Positions 10,810-21,623 of a stretch of DNA of 64,000 bases are shown here, piece by piece. Origin of the DNA: Metellina segmentata (lineage: Eukaryota > Arthropoda > Arachnida > Araneae > Tetragnathidae); the NCBI GenBank assembly GCA_947359465.1, contig OX375879.1, forward strand, positions 123,040,486 through 123,104,485, given 5' to 3'. Within the stretch, counting starts at the first letter, position 1; each line of letters begins with the position of its first letter. The notes under the pieces are model-generated. The model saw nothing but the letters and a program-made list of their open reading frames with translations. It ran no database searches and was not told where the DNA came from. The translations under genes and the position numbers were made by a program.

Positions 10810-12746
10810 TCAATTTTTCTAGTGACGACATATCTCGTCATCAAGGTATTGCGTATTGTTTTATGATGGGTTCCGTCGACCCATCAGATGATGAGCGTTC
10901 GTTTCCATCCGGCAGAGGAAAGTAGTCTACAGATCACGTTACTACTAGATTTGGTGACATGGTCCTGATCGCATAAAAAGGTTATCATTGCACACGCTAC
11001 ATTTATATTTCCTTTCCAACACCTATGGACGGAGTAGCTAATTTTCTCCTTGATGTACAGTCATAAATATACACTGACTAGCCACTGCGTGGCCAGCACG
11101 GCTTTGCCAAAGGCATTTGGAGTAGAAAAACGTTTGTGAAGTCAGTGGTCGAAAATCTCAAAATCGGCTCGCTTCTTCATTCGAGGTAAGAGTGACGTCA
11201 TATTCCGGAAAGAAGAAAGAAATGTAAAAAAGACTAAAAAATTAATTTTAAAATGTTCCAGATACAATTTTAAAATTCGTGCTGGACACAAAAATTCTCC
11301 AAAAATTCGGACTACCTGTGTGCCAAATTGCATTATTGTAAGTTTGATAGATTGGTCTGGACACTGCTTGTGCAGAGACACGGAGAAACACTTTATTTTA
11401 CAATAGTAGAAACTACACACCTCAGAGAGACACAGTTTTCTAAAAAATCAATTTAAAAAATACCTCTTCAGGTTGAGGCTGTTCTAGTAATTGCTGTTCG
11501 GGTAGTTATGGTGAAGGTCAACAAGGTAGTAAAAACACTTTTGAAATAAGTCTTCCGAACTTTTCAAGAAGGAAAACTTTTAATGATAAGTTGAAACTAC
11601 TTGGCTCGTTTCAAATTGAAACTTCCCTTTTTATATGTCATCAAGAATAGGAACTTGGTCAGAGCTAAAAATTAATTTCTACTTTTCATGAAATACACTC
11701 GAGTAGTGACGTTCAAGTTGGCATTTAAGTCGAGTGGTGAGTCTACTCGATAGATTCGGGGGAGGTCAGGTTAAATGTAAACAGTGAGCGTTCCCACCAC
11801 GGGAATTTTTATGGTTTCTTCTGAGAGGGTGATTTCTGGCTCCGAGTTCATAATCCAGTGCTTGAAGCGACAACAGGAATGAGCAGTTGGCGAAACTAAT
11901 GATCACCTACGGCAGTGCTTACATCTGATTTTGCTTATAACAGCCTGTTACCCTGGCAACATAAACACCTTTTACAAATGAAAATGTGCTTGTCTCTTTT
12001 TTTCAATACATGGAATACGAAACTAAGCCGAGCTCTCCTCACATGTATTATGGACGAGTTGCCCTGTTCTTTGGTTTTGAAGGATTGGGTGCGAGAGCTC
12101 GCATCATTTTAAGTAATTTTAAGTGCTGTGATCGAACTATTTACAGATGGGGACTCTTTGCAAATGCAAAAGGAATAACAACTATGTATTTGCCGTTTCC
12201 TACGAACTGCATAAGCATCTATCTTAAGCTCTCTTCTCTCTCCTGCGTAAGTGTTTTCGCAGCTGACTGGTTTCTCATGGGTTGATTTTATCCAACGTCT
12301 TACCTGCTGACGGGAATTCCGCTGTTGCTTGGGTGAAGTGAGTGACGCAATAGTCTCTTAGGTTTCGTATCCAGTATTTCATAAGGCTGACGCAAGAGTC
12401 TTTCTGATTTCGTATGTTACGAATGAAGCAATTAATTAATTTAGAGAGGTCTGTTTTCCCTTATGTACGTGCTTGCAACGGAATGATTGAAATATCCCGT
12501 AATGGTATGTCACAATGTATGTAATTTGTATCTTTGAATGGATGTACTTAAATGCTTCTAGTACTGGCTCTTATGTAACCAGGAGTTCCAGCTTGTCTGG
12601 TTTTACGCACTTGTCGGTGACCTGGGTCATGAAATATTGGACTCTTCCTAAGTCATTTGCTTTCGCACTAGAACCACCGCAGTATTCTGTACCTTATTGA
12701 TTGTTTACTTCATGTTTCTGATTTGTTTCCCTTTCTCTTTTTGCAG
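10810..12746. other. Non-coding DNA
   Basis: No exon or repeat is clear. An ATATCTCGTCATCAAGGTAT stretch right of the piggyBac end resembles part of the 7958 foldback. A segment at about 11065-11110 (ACTAGCCACTGCGTGG) looks like an end of an interspersed repeat but I cannot assign it. This may be an intron upstream of the candidate exon at 12747. Confidence 0.4.
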
Positions 12747-12868
12747 CGCCTACAGACGTTGAAACTATCCGTGGATTAAAAAAAAAGCCTTTCTGCAACC
12801 ACCTGTTAAAAGAACCCTTTTTACGTCGGGCACTGCAAAACATCCACCAGTCACCGTTTGATGTATGA
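12747..12868 (+). CDS. Candidate host 3'-terminal coding exon
   Basis: A strong polypyrimidine tract ends in TTTTTGCAG at 12746. The next 122 nt begin with two bases of a split codon and read 39 residues to TGA at 12866-12868. The peptide (from PTDVETIRGLKKKPF through HLLKEPFLRRALQNI to SPFDV) has balanced, protein-like composition with no low complexity. The other two frames close within 11 codons. A GC-rich stretch follows and an AATAAA lies at 13092-13097, so the block looks like a last exon with a 3' UTR of about 230 nt. I do not recognise the protein, and the exon would need an upstream exon ending in phase 1. It could still be chance. Confidence 0.4.
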
Positions 12869-13091
12869 TTTGGTCGGTTTCTTTCTCGGTTTTTGTATTC
12901 CCCCCTCCGAACACCCCCTTCGCGTCGACGGCGCCCATTCAGAAACAAGTTCAAAATGTTTGTAGCTGTACATTTCGCTGATTCCACCACACCCGAGGAT
13001 TGTGTGTCCCCCCGTCGCCTCCCTGGACGGCACCGACCGGTCGGACTGCGACAATCTCTTCGCAGATCACCCAAACGCTCGGATTACAAGC

Positions 13092-13097
13092 AATAAA
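13092..13097 (+). promoter_or_regulatory. Candidate polyadenylation signal
   Basis: AATAAA lies about 225 nt after the stop of the candidate terminal exon at 12747-12868. Such hexamers are common in AT-rich DNA, so it is only supporting evidence. Confidence 0.35.
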
Positions 13098-13690
13098 TAT
13101 TTAAGCGATTAGGTTTACCGAACTTTCGAGCTGCGGGGGCTGCAGAGACGGACGGACTTCTTCCGGCTGCCGACCGGCCCCTTGGGGAGAGTGGAGCCAG
13201 AGACCCGGCGGGGGCTGTGTTGTACTGACGTGTGCGGAGGGACCCTCCGAACACACCCAAAAAAAACAGAAGCATGTTGAATGGTGATATTAATAACCTG
13301 TTTATGTTATATAAAGTGTTGATTGTATATTGTATCCTTATAATCACATGAATAGACTTCGTCAACTGCTCTTTTTTGAATATATGTGCATTTTGAGTGG
13401 AGCGGTGATAATAACTCTATGTACACTTAAAGCAATACAGACAAATATTAAGCTTTGCGCTTTGCTGTAAGCCCTTGCGCCCCTGCAGGTCGGGCGGCCT
13501 GTTCATTCGCGTCTGTTGCAGAGCTCCGGGTAAATCTCTAGTTGACGGTTCGGCCTTGGAAGTGCTGATGCTTTTTTTGACGCCACGGCGGCGCAAATCC
13601 GCTACGATGAAATTCTGTTCCGTTTGTTTTGCGTTTCCCCATATCCAATCTTTCAAAATAATATCACTCAATTGTTTTAAAAGAATTTAA
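13098..13690. other. GC-rich island, no assigned gene
   Basis: Two GC-rich patches (about 13115-13255 and 13465-13605) interrupt AT-rich DNA. A near-palindrome sits at 13230-13255 (GTGTGCGGAGGG facing CCCTCCGAACACAC). In the second patch both strands have open frames of 70-85 codons; the minus-strand one ends with GLQQSAKLNICLYCF and matches no family I know. These may be first exon, UTR or promoter DNA of a host gene. Confidence 0.35.
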
Positions 13691-15238
13691 TGTTTGTCCA
13701 AATCAAAATCTCCTTCCATCGATTTCTCTTCAACCATTTTCGAAACCAAAGTGGGCGATATCTTCCTTTTTTCAACGCATCTTAATTCCACGTACAGTTC
13801 CAAATAAAAAGCTTCTTTCAACAGCAACAATAAAAAAGTCATGTAGCGGACATCTCTGAAAATACGTTATGTAAGAATAATGTTAGGCAATTCTCACTGC
13901 GTTTCTTCCAAAAACAGCTCTAGTATAACGGTCTTAAAAGTTTTAAAACATCCAAATTATATCATACGTTTTTTGTTTACATAAAAAAAAGCTGAATCTG
14001 AGAGAAATTGGATTAAGAAAATACATTTATTGGAAGCAAAATACACAACTCCATCATTGATATATCTAGTTTTAAAGTATTGTAACATTATATAATTCTA
14101 AATCTTACGCAAATTGAGTTGTAAACAGCCTAAAGTGAAGTATAACAAGAAAGCAATTTAAAATTCATTTATACTAATCATATGAGAAGGCATTTCAGTG
14201 TAAGCATAAACAAACCGAGAAGAAAAATATCGTTTTGGTTCAGAACTAATTCGTTTAATCGCTGTTTTGATGTTGTTCGGCCGTTTTTTTCTTTTTTTTT
14301 TTTCTATCATTTCAACATTTTCTGGAACGGAATTCGAATGCCATGGAAAATTTGACAGAGGTTAGCAAACAACTAGCCATTTAGCTTGAAAGAAAAACAT
14401 TTTACAATAGAAATGCAAACGATAAATAATAAACCTGTGTTCGGGGGGGGGAGGATGAAAGTCATCCCCTCTGCTGTAGCGTAAACTTCCGAGTGTACAT
14501 ACGAAACAAATAAGTAAATAAACCTGTTGTCACGGAAACCAAAACGCTCAGTTCTGGCTCGATCTTATTCACGTTGCACAAGCGTGTCGCCCGCTCAATC
14601 GCCAAAAGTAGCGCCAATCTCCAGGCCGCATCGCCAAGTAAGAGGTGAGCAACCGAGCAGCTCCTTCCCGTCGTCCTGCGAGGCGCAAACGGTCTTGCAT
14701 TGATAGCTTAATGTCAAATGTTCAATGCAATGAGAACCCTAGTGCTTTAATTTTGCTATATTTTGATTATATTTTCAAATACATCGGTTTTTTTTGTAAA
14801 TTGCTCTTGTAATAATCACACGTACGATCTCGTCGACCTGCACTGTATTGCCACGAGTGCGTCTGTGTACCATAATGTGAGCACTCATTTCTTTGTTTTT
14901 CACTCTAGAGACGACGAGCAGCCATCAGTCATATACTTTGGGAATACCGATTCCCTAGTTCCTATAAGAAGGCACTTCCATTGTGGCTGCTCGTTTCAGT
15001 TGACCCCACGCAGCGCAAAGTACTTTGGAATTTTCTTCACACCTCCCCAACCGTCATGCGCTTGGACAACGAGTAACTTTTAAACTGTAATAATAATGTA
15101 GCGATGCTTTTATAACATCTATGATTTTTTTTCGAATCACCCCGGTAACAACTTTCTATGTGTCTAGCAAGTTGATAAAAAGTAGAGTGTAGATCAAAAC
15201 CTGCAGTCATATCAACCCAAAAGAAGGGATAAAACCAA
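13691..15238. other. Mostly AT-rich non-coding DNA
   Basis: A GC-richer patch at about 14545-14700 has no readable exon. Otherwise nothing seen. Confidence 0.4.
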
Positions 15239-15906
15239 TAGAGGTGGGGCTGTTATACATATAACAGTTAAACTAACGCTGTTGCTCCTAAATAGCAATT
15301 ATCAACTGTTCCAATAACATTTAGTAACTGTCGGAATTATTAATTACCTGTTAATGTTATTGGGAGGTGAAATAAGCAATTGAAAGAGAATCAAATTTCA
15401 AAGTAAAAAACATCCTTGGGTTGGATAAAAATACGAGGCTGAAATTCTCCACTTACGAAACATTTTTATAGAATTCCATAAACATTTATATAAGCTACAT
15501 CTTTTTTAAGTCTCATTTTTACATCTCATCTAAGAAAATTTCTATCTAAAGTCGATAGAAACCTCCATAGAATTTCAAAAGAAACTGATTTATTTTGTTT
15601 CACGATTTTCCCATGAAACTTCTCTATAGAATTCTACAGAAATACATTTCAGTGGAATCAGAGCTCGTTTACTCTATGGAATTCAATGGAACTCTTTAAA
15701 ACTGTTTTCGTAAGGGTCATGTTCAAAAATTTCTTAAGAGTTGATTTAAGCAGTTTATGGTTAAGTAAACCGTAAATTTCCAATTGTAAAAGTAACCATT
15801 AAATTTAGTTGCTAATTGATAACAAAACTATCAATAGCTATATTTAATAATAACTGTTATGTCAGAACAGTCTGTTATCGTAAAATAACAGTTTTGCCCA
15901 TCTCTA
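15239..15906. mobile_element. hAT-like MITE
   Basis: The left end TAGAGGTGGGGCTGTTAT and the inverted right end TAGAGATGGGCAAAACTG match. The flanking octamers (AAAACCAA and ACAATTAA) agree at 5 of 8 positions, consistent with an old 8-bp duplication. CTGTTAT/ATAACAG motifs cluster at both ends. No transposase is present. Confidence 0.55.
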
Positions 15907-17421
15907 ACAATTAATCTAGCTTTCGAGGATTTAAATTGATGGAACCGAATGCAACCCACTTGTAATCTCTTCTTTTTCTGGTTGCAATTTCCCAAACTGA
16001 AATTAATTTATTATTCTAAACGACGAAAAAGCCAAGTTGTTGGATATAGATAATAAGAATGCGGTTTCGTGCATTTTTGTTACATTTACTTCAAAAATGT
16101 TTTATTGGTTCTCTTTATATTTTGCATGATGAAACGTTAAGCCTTTTTTAATGTTCTTGCCATTATGATGTTTTTAGTACAACTAATTATTCTGTTTGCA
16201 GCAACCTTTATGAATTCAAATGTTTAAATTTAAATAGGTACTCTTTGTTAATTTGTTAATTAAAAATGACTTTTGGTGTAGACAAAAAACTGGAAAACTT
16301 TACTGAAGTAAAATTTTTGTTGCCCATTTATACTCTCTTTCAAGTTGTCTGTTACTTTTACTACAAGGATTTTTAGTTGAATATAGGTAAACTGCTAGAA
16401 TAACGTTTATTTGCGTACATAGTGCGATTCAATTTTTTTTAAATAAATAAATTTAATTAAAAAAATTAATTAAATCTCAATGCATTAATAAAAATTCAAC
16501 ATTTAATTACCTCTTCTTTGGTGTTATTTTTTCATCTATTCTTCACAGCATTCCACAGGAAGCTTCAATACTATACACTGCTTTTGATTGGTTCTAGATG
16601 CATAATTCGAATAAATAGTTTTACCAGCATGGTAATCATTACTCTCCCGAATTTCTTTTTGAAGAAATTGCGCCTCTTCCAAAATTCCAAAGTACTTTGC
16701 CTAGAAACTCTCGGAACCAAAGAAATTCTATCCGAGTTTTGCTGTTGATTCACTTGTGTGCTGTAAAAATACCAAAGCATACTGCTGTATCCTTGACAAA
16801 ATATTTTAATCCATCTTCAAGGAGATTCAAACTCTTCACTTTACTTAGTCTATTTCCAGTCAAATATACGCTGATACTGAAACTAAATTAAATCGATGAA
16901 CAAGCTTTCACCTGTCATGATTGTAGCCCTTTCGTTCCACCAAAATGACTATAGACCAGTTTTATTCTCTTGTTTTATATTTAATGGTTGTTTTCTTAAT
17001 GTTTTACATTGTCGACTGCCAGTTAGGCTAAAGTTTTCATCTTTGCCTATGAACGTTATGCATGTAAATTCTAATATGAAATTAATAAGCGTACAAGTGC
17101 ACTCATTCTTTGCTACACAAGGTATAATGTAGAATAGAGTACACAAATGTCATACACTACATAAAATACAGCAAACGAATGTAATACACCTCATAGAATG
17201 CAAATAGCTTCATTAAAAAAGTTGTATGCCATGTTTGACGCAGCTTGGCTAAATAGGGCATTTGCGCCATAAAATCCACCAACCTATCTTTAAAAAAAAT
17301 TGTTTATTTCATGATTCATTATGTATTAAATACTACAATACTTGACTTTTAAGTGTTCTTAGATACACTGATAAACCCTTTGTCAAACTGGTAGGCAAAT
17401 ATTAAAAACTTCAAATAACAT
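15907..17421. other. AT-rich non-coding DNA
   Basis: Nothing recognisable; open frames here are short and AT-driven. Confidence 0.5.
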
Positions 17422-17595
17422 CTAATAAAGATGAAAACGATAAAAGATGTCAATAATTATCTCGGCAAAGCGTTCATCATCACCATCAGGGAAAGATTCC
17501 TGATTATTTGATTTTTGTCCTGATTGAGATGGCAGACTTTGCTCTGCCGACACAACTATCGACATCTTTAGTCATCTTATTTTCATTTTTATTGG
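17422..17595. mobile_element. Short foldback MITE
   Basis: The first and last ~50 bases are imperfect inverted copies: CTAATAAAGATGAAAACGAT / inverted CCAATAAAAATGAAAATAAG, followed by AAAGATGTC and a TCGGCARAGC block on both sides. A central AT-rich loop separates them. Confidence 0.6.
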
Positions 17596-18533
17596 ACTTC
17601 TTAAATTTGACCAATTGTATTTGTTTCAATCCTCAATATATACATCTCTAGCTTTTGTACCGACTCCACATTCTGTAAAAGATCGATAAAGCCCATTTCA
17701 ATCGCACAGTATGAAACGAAATTTCGGATCAGCACAGCAAAACTCGGACTGCTAGATGACAAAAAACACCACCCCATACTGAATCTAAGGTTTTCAGTTC
17801 CGCTCACATTGCTGAAGTTTTCGGTGTCAATCTTTTTTGTTAAAGAAAGAAACCTATGTGGGGAGCACTCCAGTACCTGTGTACAGCCTATATAGGCCGG
17901 GGCCTGCTGAACCCCGTGCGGCAATAAAGCACACTCGCTGCACTATTTCTCTGTAGACGTAGTTTCAGGCCACAACCAATGAATGTTCATTCCGCAAAAG
18001 CAATAGAGACGTCTCGTCCGTGGACGGCGTCCCGTTTAAACATAACCGTACTATTTTCGAGTGTGTCGTGGCCGTGCGCGCGGCGTTCATATTACTTGCT
18101 TCCTAGTGTGCCTCAGAATGAAATATTCCACGAAGAATCGAGATGGAGGGAGCGAAAGTACGGCGGCGATGGCGACAGCTCTCGTGTACACCACCCTTTC
18201 TTTCATTCTCGCAACAACAAAAAAGGCGACCCTCTATTAAAAAGAAACATTACATGCGGTAAAGTACGCTTCACATCAAAAAGCAATCGTCGTCATTCAT
18301 GCGAATGGATCCTTACCACCACGAGAAAAGTTTTAGACACGCCTCTTAGGGCGAGTCCATTTTATACTTCGGGTAGAGACTCCTCGATTTTTCTTCTCGT
18401 CCAGTTGACATCGATTGTTGCTCCTGTCGTCACATCATTAAGATGCTTCCGAGAATAGTTGATTGCGTTTAGTCCCATCTTCTAAACGTCATCCACGTAG
18501 ATGCGTTTCTCTATTGAATGCGAATGTCGTCGA
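17596..18533. other. Non-coding or undetermined, GC-rich 17930-18530
   Basis: The GC-rich part holds an open plus-strand frame of 159 codons (17979-18458). Its amino-acid make-up (Arg and Ser rich, no domain, no splice context) does not look like a conserved protein. It could be a first exon or promoter island of an unseen gene. Confidence 0.3.
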
Positions 18534-18955
18534 CAGGGCCCGATTTAGAAAGTTTGGTATAGTAGGCACAACACGCAGGAAGGGGCCCCCCCATATTATT
18601 TGTTCATTACAAAAACTAATTTTATAACAATAATTGGTACTTACGTATTTGTGACTGTTGACCGTTTCACAGATATCACCAAAAAGTTTGAGAAAATCGT
18701 GACATTACTTATAACTCTTGGCAAAACAAAACAAAGCAGATGAAAATTAAAAACATAATAGTTAGATAATTAATGTAATTACAAGAATGCGATAGTGGGG
18801 GAAACGGTCGTCGGACATTTACGTAAATACACAATAATTTATGTAACTACTTAAAAACTTTTTATAATATTTAGATCTTTTGAAACTTAGGGGCCCTCTA
18901 AATTATGGGGGCCCTAGGCCCGTGCCTCACAGGCCTAATGGTAAATCAGGGCCTG
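18534..18955. mobile_element. hAT MITE with perfect 8-bp target duplication
   Basis: The element starts CAGGGCCCGATTTAG and ends with the inverted CAGGCCCTGATTTACC. The octamer GTCGTCGA stands exactly on both sides (18526-18533 and 18956-18963), the duplication length of hAT transposons. No transposase is encoded. The last ~90 bp match the outer end of the hAT element at 53496-53588 with only a handful of differences, so this looks like a deletion derivative moved by that family. Confidence 0.9.
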
Positions 18956-18963
18956 GTCGTCGA

Positions 18964-21497
18964 GGCAGGTGTGGACTCTTCACTAAACGAGCAAGAGGCT
19001 TATCCCTCAGTGTCAACACAGCAAGTGCACGAGCTGCATAAGGTAGCAAGTGAGAGAATCTCAACAGCGTTTCCTGTCGACTGGACCCGTTCGTCAACAG
19101 TCATTCCATATTCGAGAATAAATACGACTCTATAAAGGGAGATTGAATAGAGCAACTTATCCCGGTTGACACTAACCTAAACTGATGTAATCAAATCACT
19201 TGGTACCGCGTAGCGTAAGAGGGTTCTAGTCTCTTCTCGTGGTGGTTGGACTACGTATAATATGTTTTGATATAAATAAGTGTTGAAACATCATTGCTGT
19301 GAAGGAATCAATGTACGATAGTGCCTCTTTGAAGGGTGATGGAACGTGTCCACCCTCACTGTGATGGTTAAGACTAGGTATAAAACGAATTTCTATGTAT
19401 ATTGTGTCTGCTAAAGGTATTCCAATTTCCTCTCATTTAATATTCTGAAATCTTGGGGTTCTTGGGGTTAAAGGTGATACATGGCCTCTGAAAACACTGA
19501 CAAAATTTCTGTTGTGTTCAAAATGTATTCATATAATCCACCCTTCATGAAAACATTGCGATGTTCCACATATATACTTTTTAGTAAATAACTTGTGACA
19601 GTTAAAAGGGAATTTAAGATAAAAATGCTTAGAATCGTGGGTATTGATTTCAGTAAAAATAAAACCTAAAAATGATTATTTTATAATGTCTGTCCGTTAT
19701 ACATTTCATGGAATATACTTTATTTTACAACGTTTTATTTCTAAGACGCTAGTCTCACCACGAAGCTACCTTTATCTTCCTCTGCTTACCTTCCTCTTGT
19801 ATGCCCACGTCTATAAAGTTCGTTAAACGACATTTTTAGTGTCAATTAATCATCTACTATTTACCTACTATTCTACGAATAAAAGACAAATAGAAGATAA
19901 CTTTTAGAAATATTAATTACGTGCAACGAATAATTTACGGTAAAATAGTGGGATGTCCACTTTAAATGTCAATCTGTTGGCCCCTATTACAAATGCTTTA
20001 GAAAGTCACATTTGTTAGTGATATAATTTCGAATTCACATAATTTTCGGTCTGGGAAATCATTTCTATCGTCTAGAACTTTATATTAAAAATGAATCGAT
20101 TTTCTTCCAGTATCTATAAAATATGAAATAATATTACAAGAATATTATTTGTAGAACGTGTATTGTTTTAAAATGTTTTCATCGTGCAGCATTCATTGTC
20201 TTTAAAAGGGCTAGCTTCATTCTTTAATAAAATTCGAAATTCATCTCACCAGACGCGACTAAATATTATGAATAACAGAAAAATAATTATATTTTGAAGA
20301 ATATTTTTCAATAATCCAAAATTTAACAATTTATTCTTATTGACATGAATCATTGGATTTTATTCCTAGAACTCTTCAAGGCAACAGACCGAATTCTGCA
20401 ATTTCTCGTCCTATTTTGAAATCGAGGTTTGCCTGTTTGCATACAGTTTTTCGAGGGCAGTCGTCATTGATTCCTTGACATGAAAAACAGTATCTACCTC
20501 TCTGCTAAGGTCTAATAAAAAAAAAGGAACTGCACCTTCGAGGCATGGATGTGGGACATGAATCGATGTATGTATTGCATAAAAACACACGCATCGACTA
20601 CACATACTTTCAGAATTAAAATCCTGCTACACTTAAAAGTGTAGGATACCACTTGTACATAAATAGTTAGAAATTCAAAGGTATAGGTTAAAATTTCAGT
20701 ACTGCTTAAAAAATAGCGCGCAGTTATGATGCGACTCCACTGTTGAAATTACAGGAAATATGATTTGTCAGTTTGATTCTATTTTTTTTTTATATTTAAA
20801 ACGAAAAGAGAAAACAACAGACGCTTTTGAATGATATATTGAAATCTCCACTTTTTGAATTGAAAATCTTATTTTTCATAAAGGATTTCGGGTAAGTTAG
20901 AATCCTAAATTCTGAATCTCTTTAATCGTACGTGTTCTATCTTTTATATTTCGATTCGATGTTTCTATAAAAATTGTCCTTGTTTCTGTACTCTATATAA
21001 AAATAATGCTTTTCATGCAAAAACCATTTCAGAAAAGTTACACTTTAATTATAAAGCTATGGTAAACTAAGGAATCTACCTAATTATTAATTTCCACTCT
21101 GAGTGTTTTATAATTTGTGAGCATTCAAATTCTAAAGAAATTAATGTCTACTTCAATAAACTTGATCCAAAAGGCAATTTTCAAAAACGCGTTGCTTACG
21201 ACTTCAATGTGTTTATTAATCTCTAGTGTGGTAGTACTTATTAAAAATATAGACTAAATATCCTCTTCCATGCAAGATTTTTTACACAAAGTTTCCCTAA
21301 GTTGCAAATTTTTTTTTGAAACCATTACGAGAAGAGGCCTTTTCTTAGGTAGAGTTTATTTCACTTCGGTTACAGTCGCGATTGGGGTTGCATGTGCGAG
21401 AACTTCGCCAACATTATCTTTCTAGCGTTAGACCTATTTACGTCAAAAGTCCTTATTTATACGAAACTACACTCGTTATTCCAAACTTGTAAATTTT
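18964..21497. other. Non-coding DNA
   Basis: The stretch right of the MITE (18964-19135) is open in one frame but unrecognised. A segment at about 19150-19260 resembles one at 21640-21760 (shared CAAGTCTCTTCTCG-like core, roughly 60 percent similar by eye), suggesting two old copies of one repeat. A perfect 8-bp-arm palindrome CTACACTTAAAAGTGTAG sits near 20627-20645. Nothing else seen. Confidence 0.4.
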
Positions 21498-21623
21498 ATT
21501 CGAAATTAAATTATCTTCATTCGATACTAAATTATCTTTATTCGAGACTAAATCATCTTTATTCGAAACTGTATGTTCTTCATCTGAAACTAAATAATCT
21601 TCATTCGAAACTAAATAAAACGC
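21498..21623. repeat. 21-bp tandem array, six units
   Basis: Six head-to-tail units of ATTCGAAACTAAATTATCTT form with 21-bp spacing (21498, 21519, 21540, 21561, 21582, 21603). Because 21 is a multiple of three, open frames persist through it on both strands; these are not evidence of a gene. Confidence 0.85.

Noticed and set aside
12694..13074. Minus-strand open frame of 126 codons
   Set aside because: Arg/Gly-rich translation of a GC-rich stretch opposite the better-supported plus-strand exon.
17979..18458. Open frame of 159 codons
   Set aside because: Long only because of local GC content; no domain, no splice context and odd composition. Kept as undetermined DNA, not as a gene.
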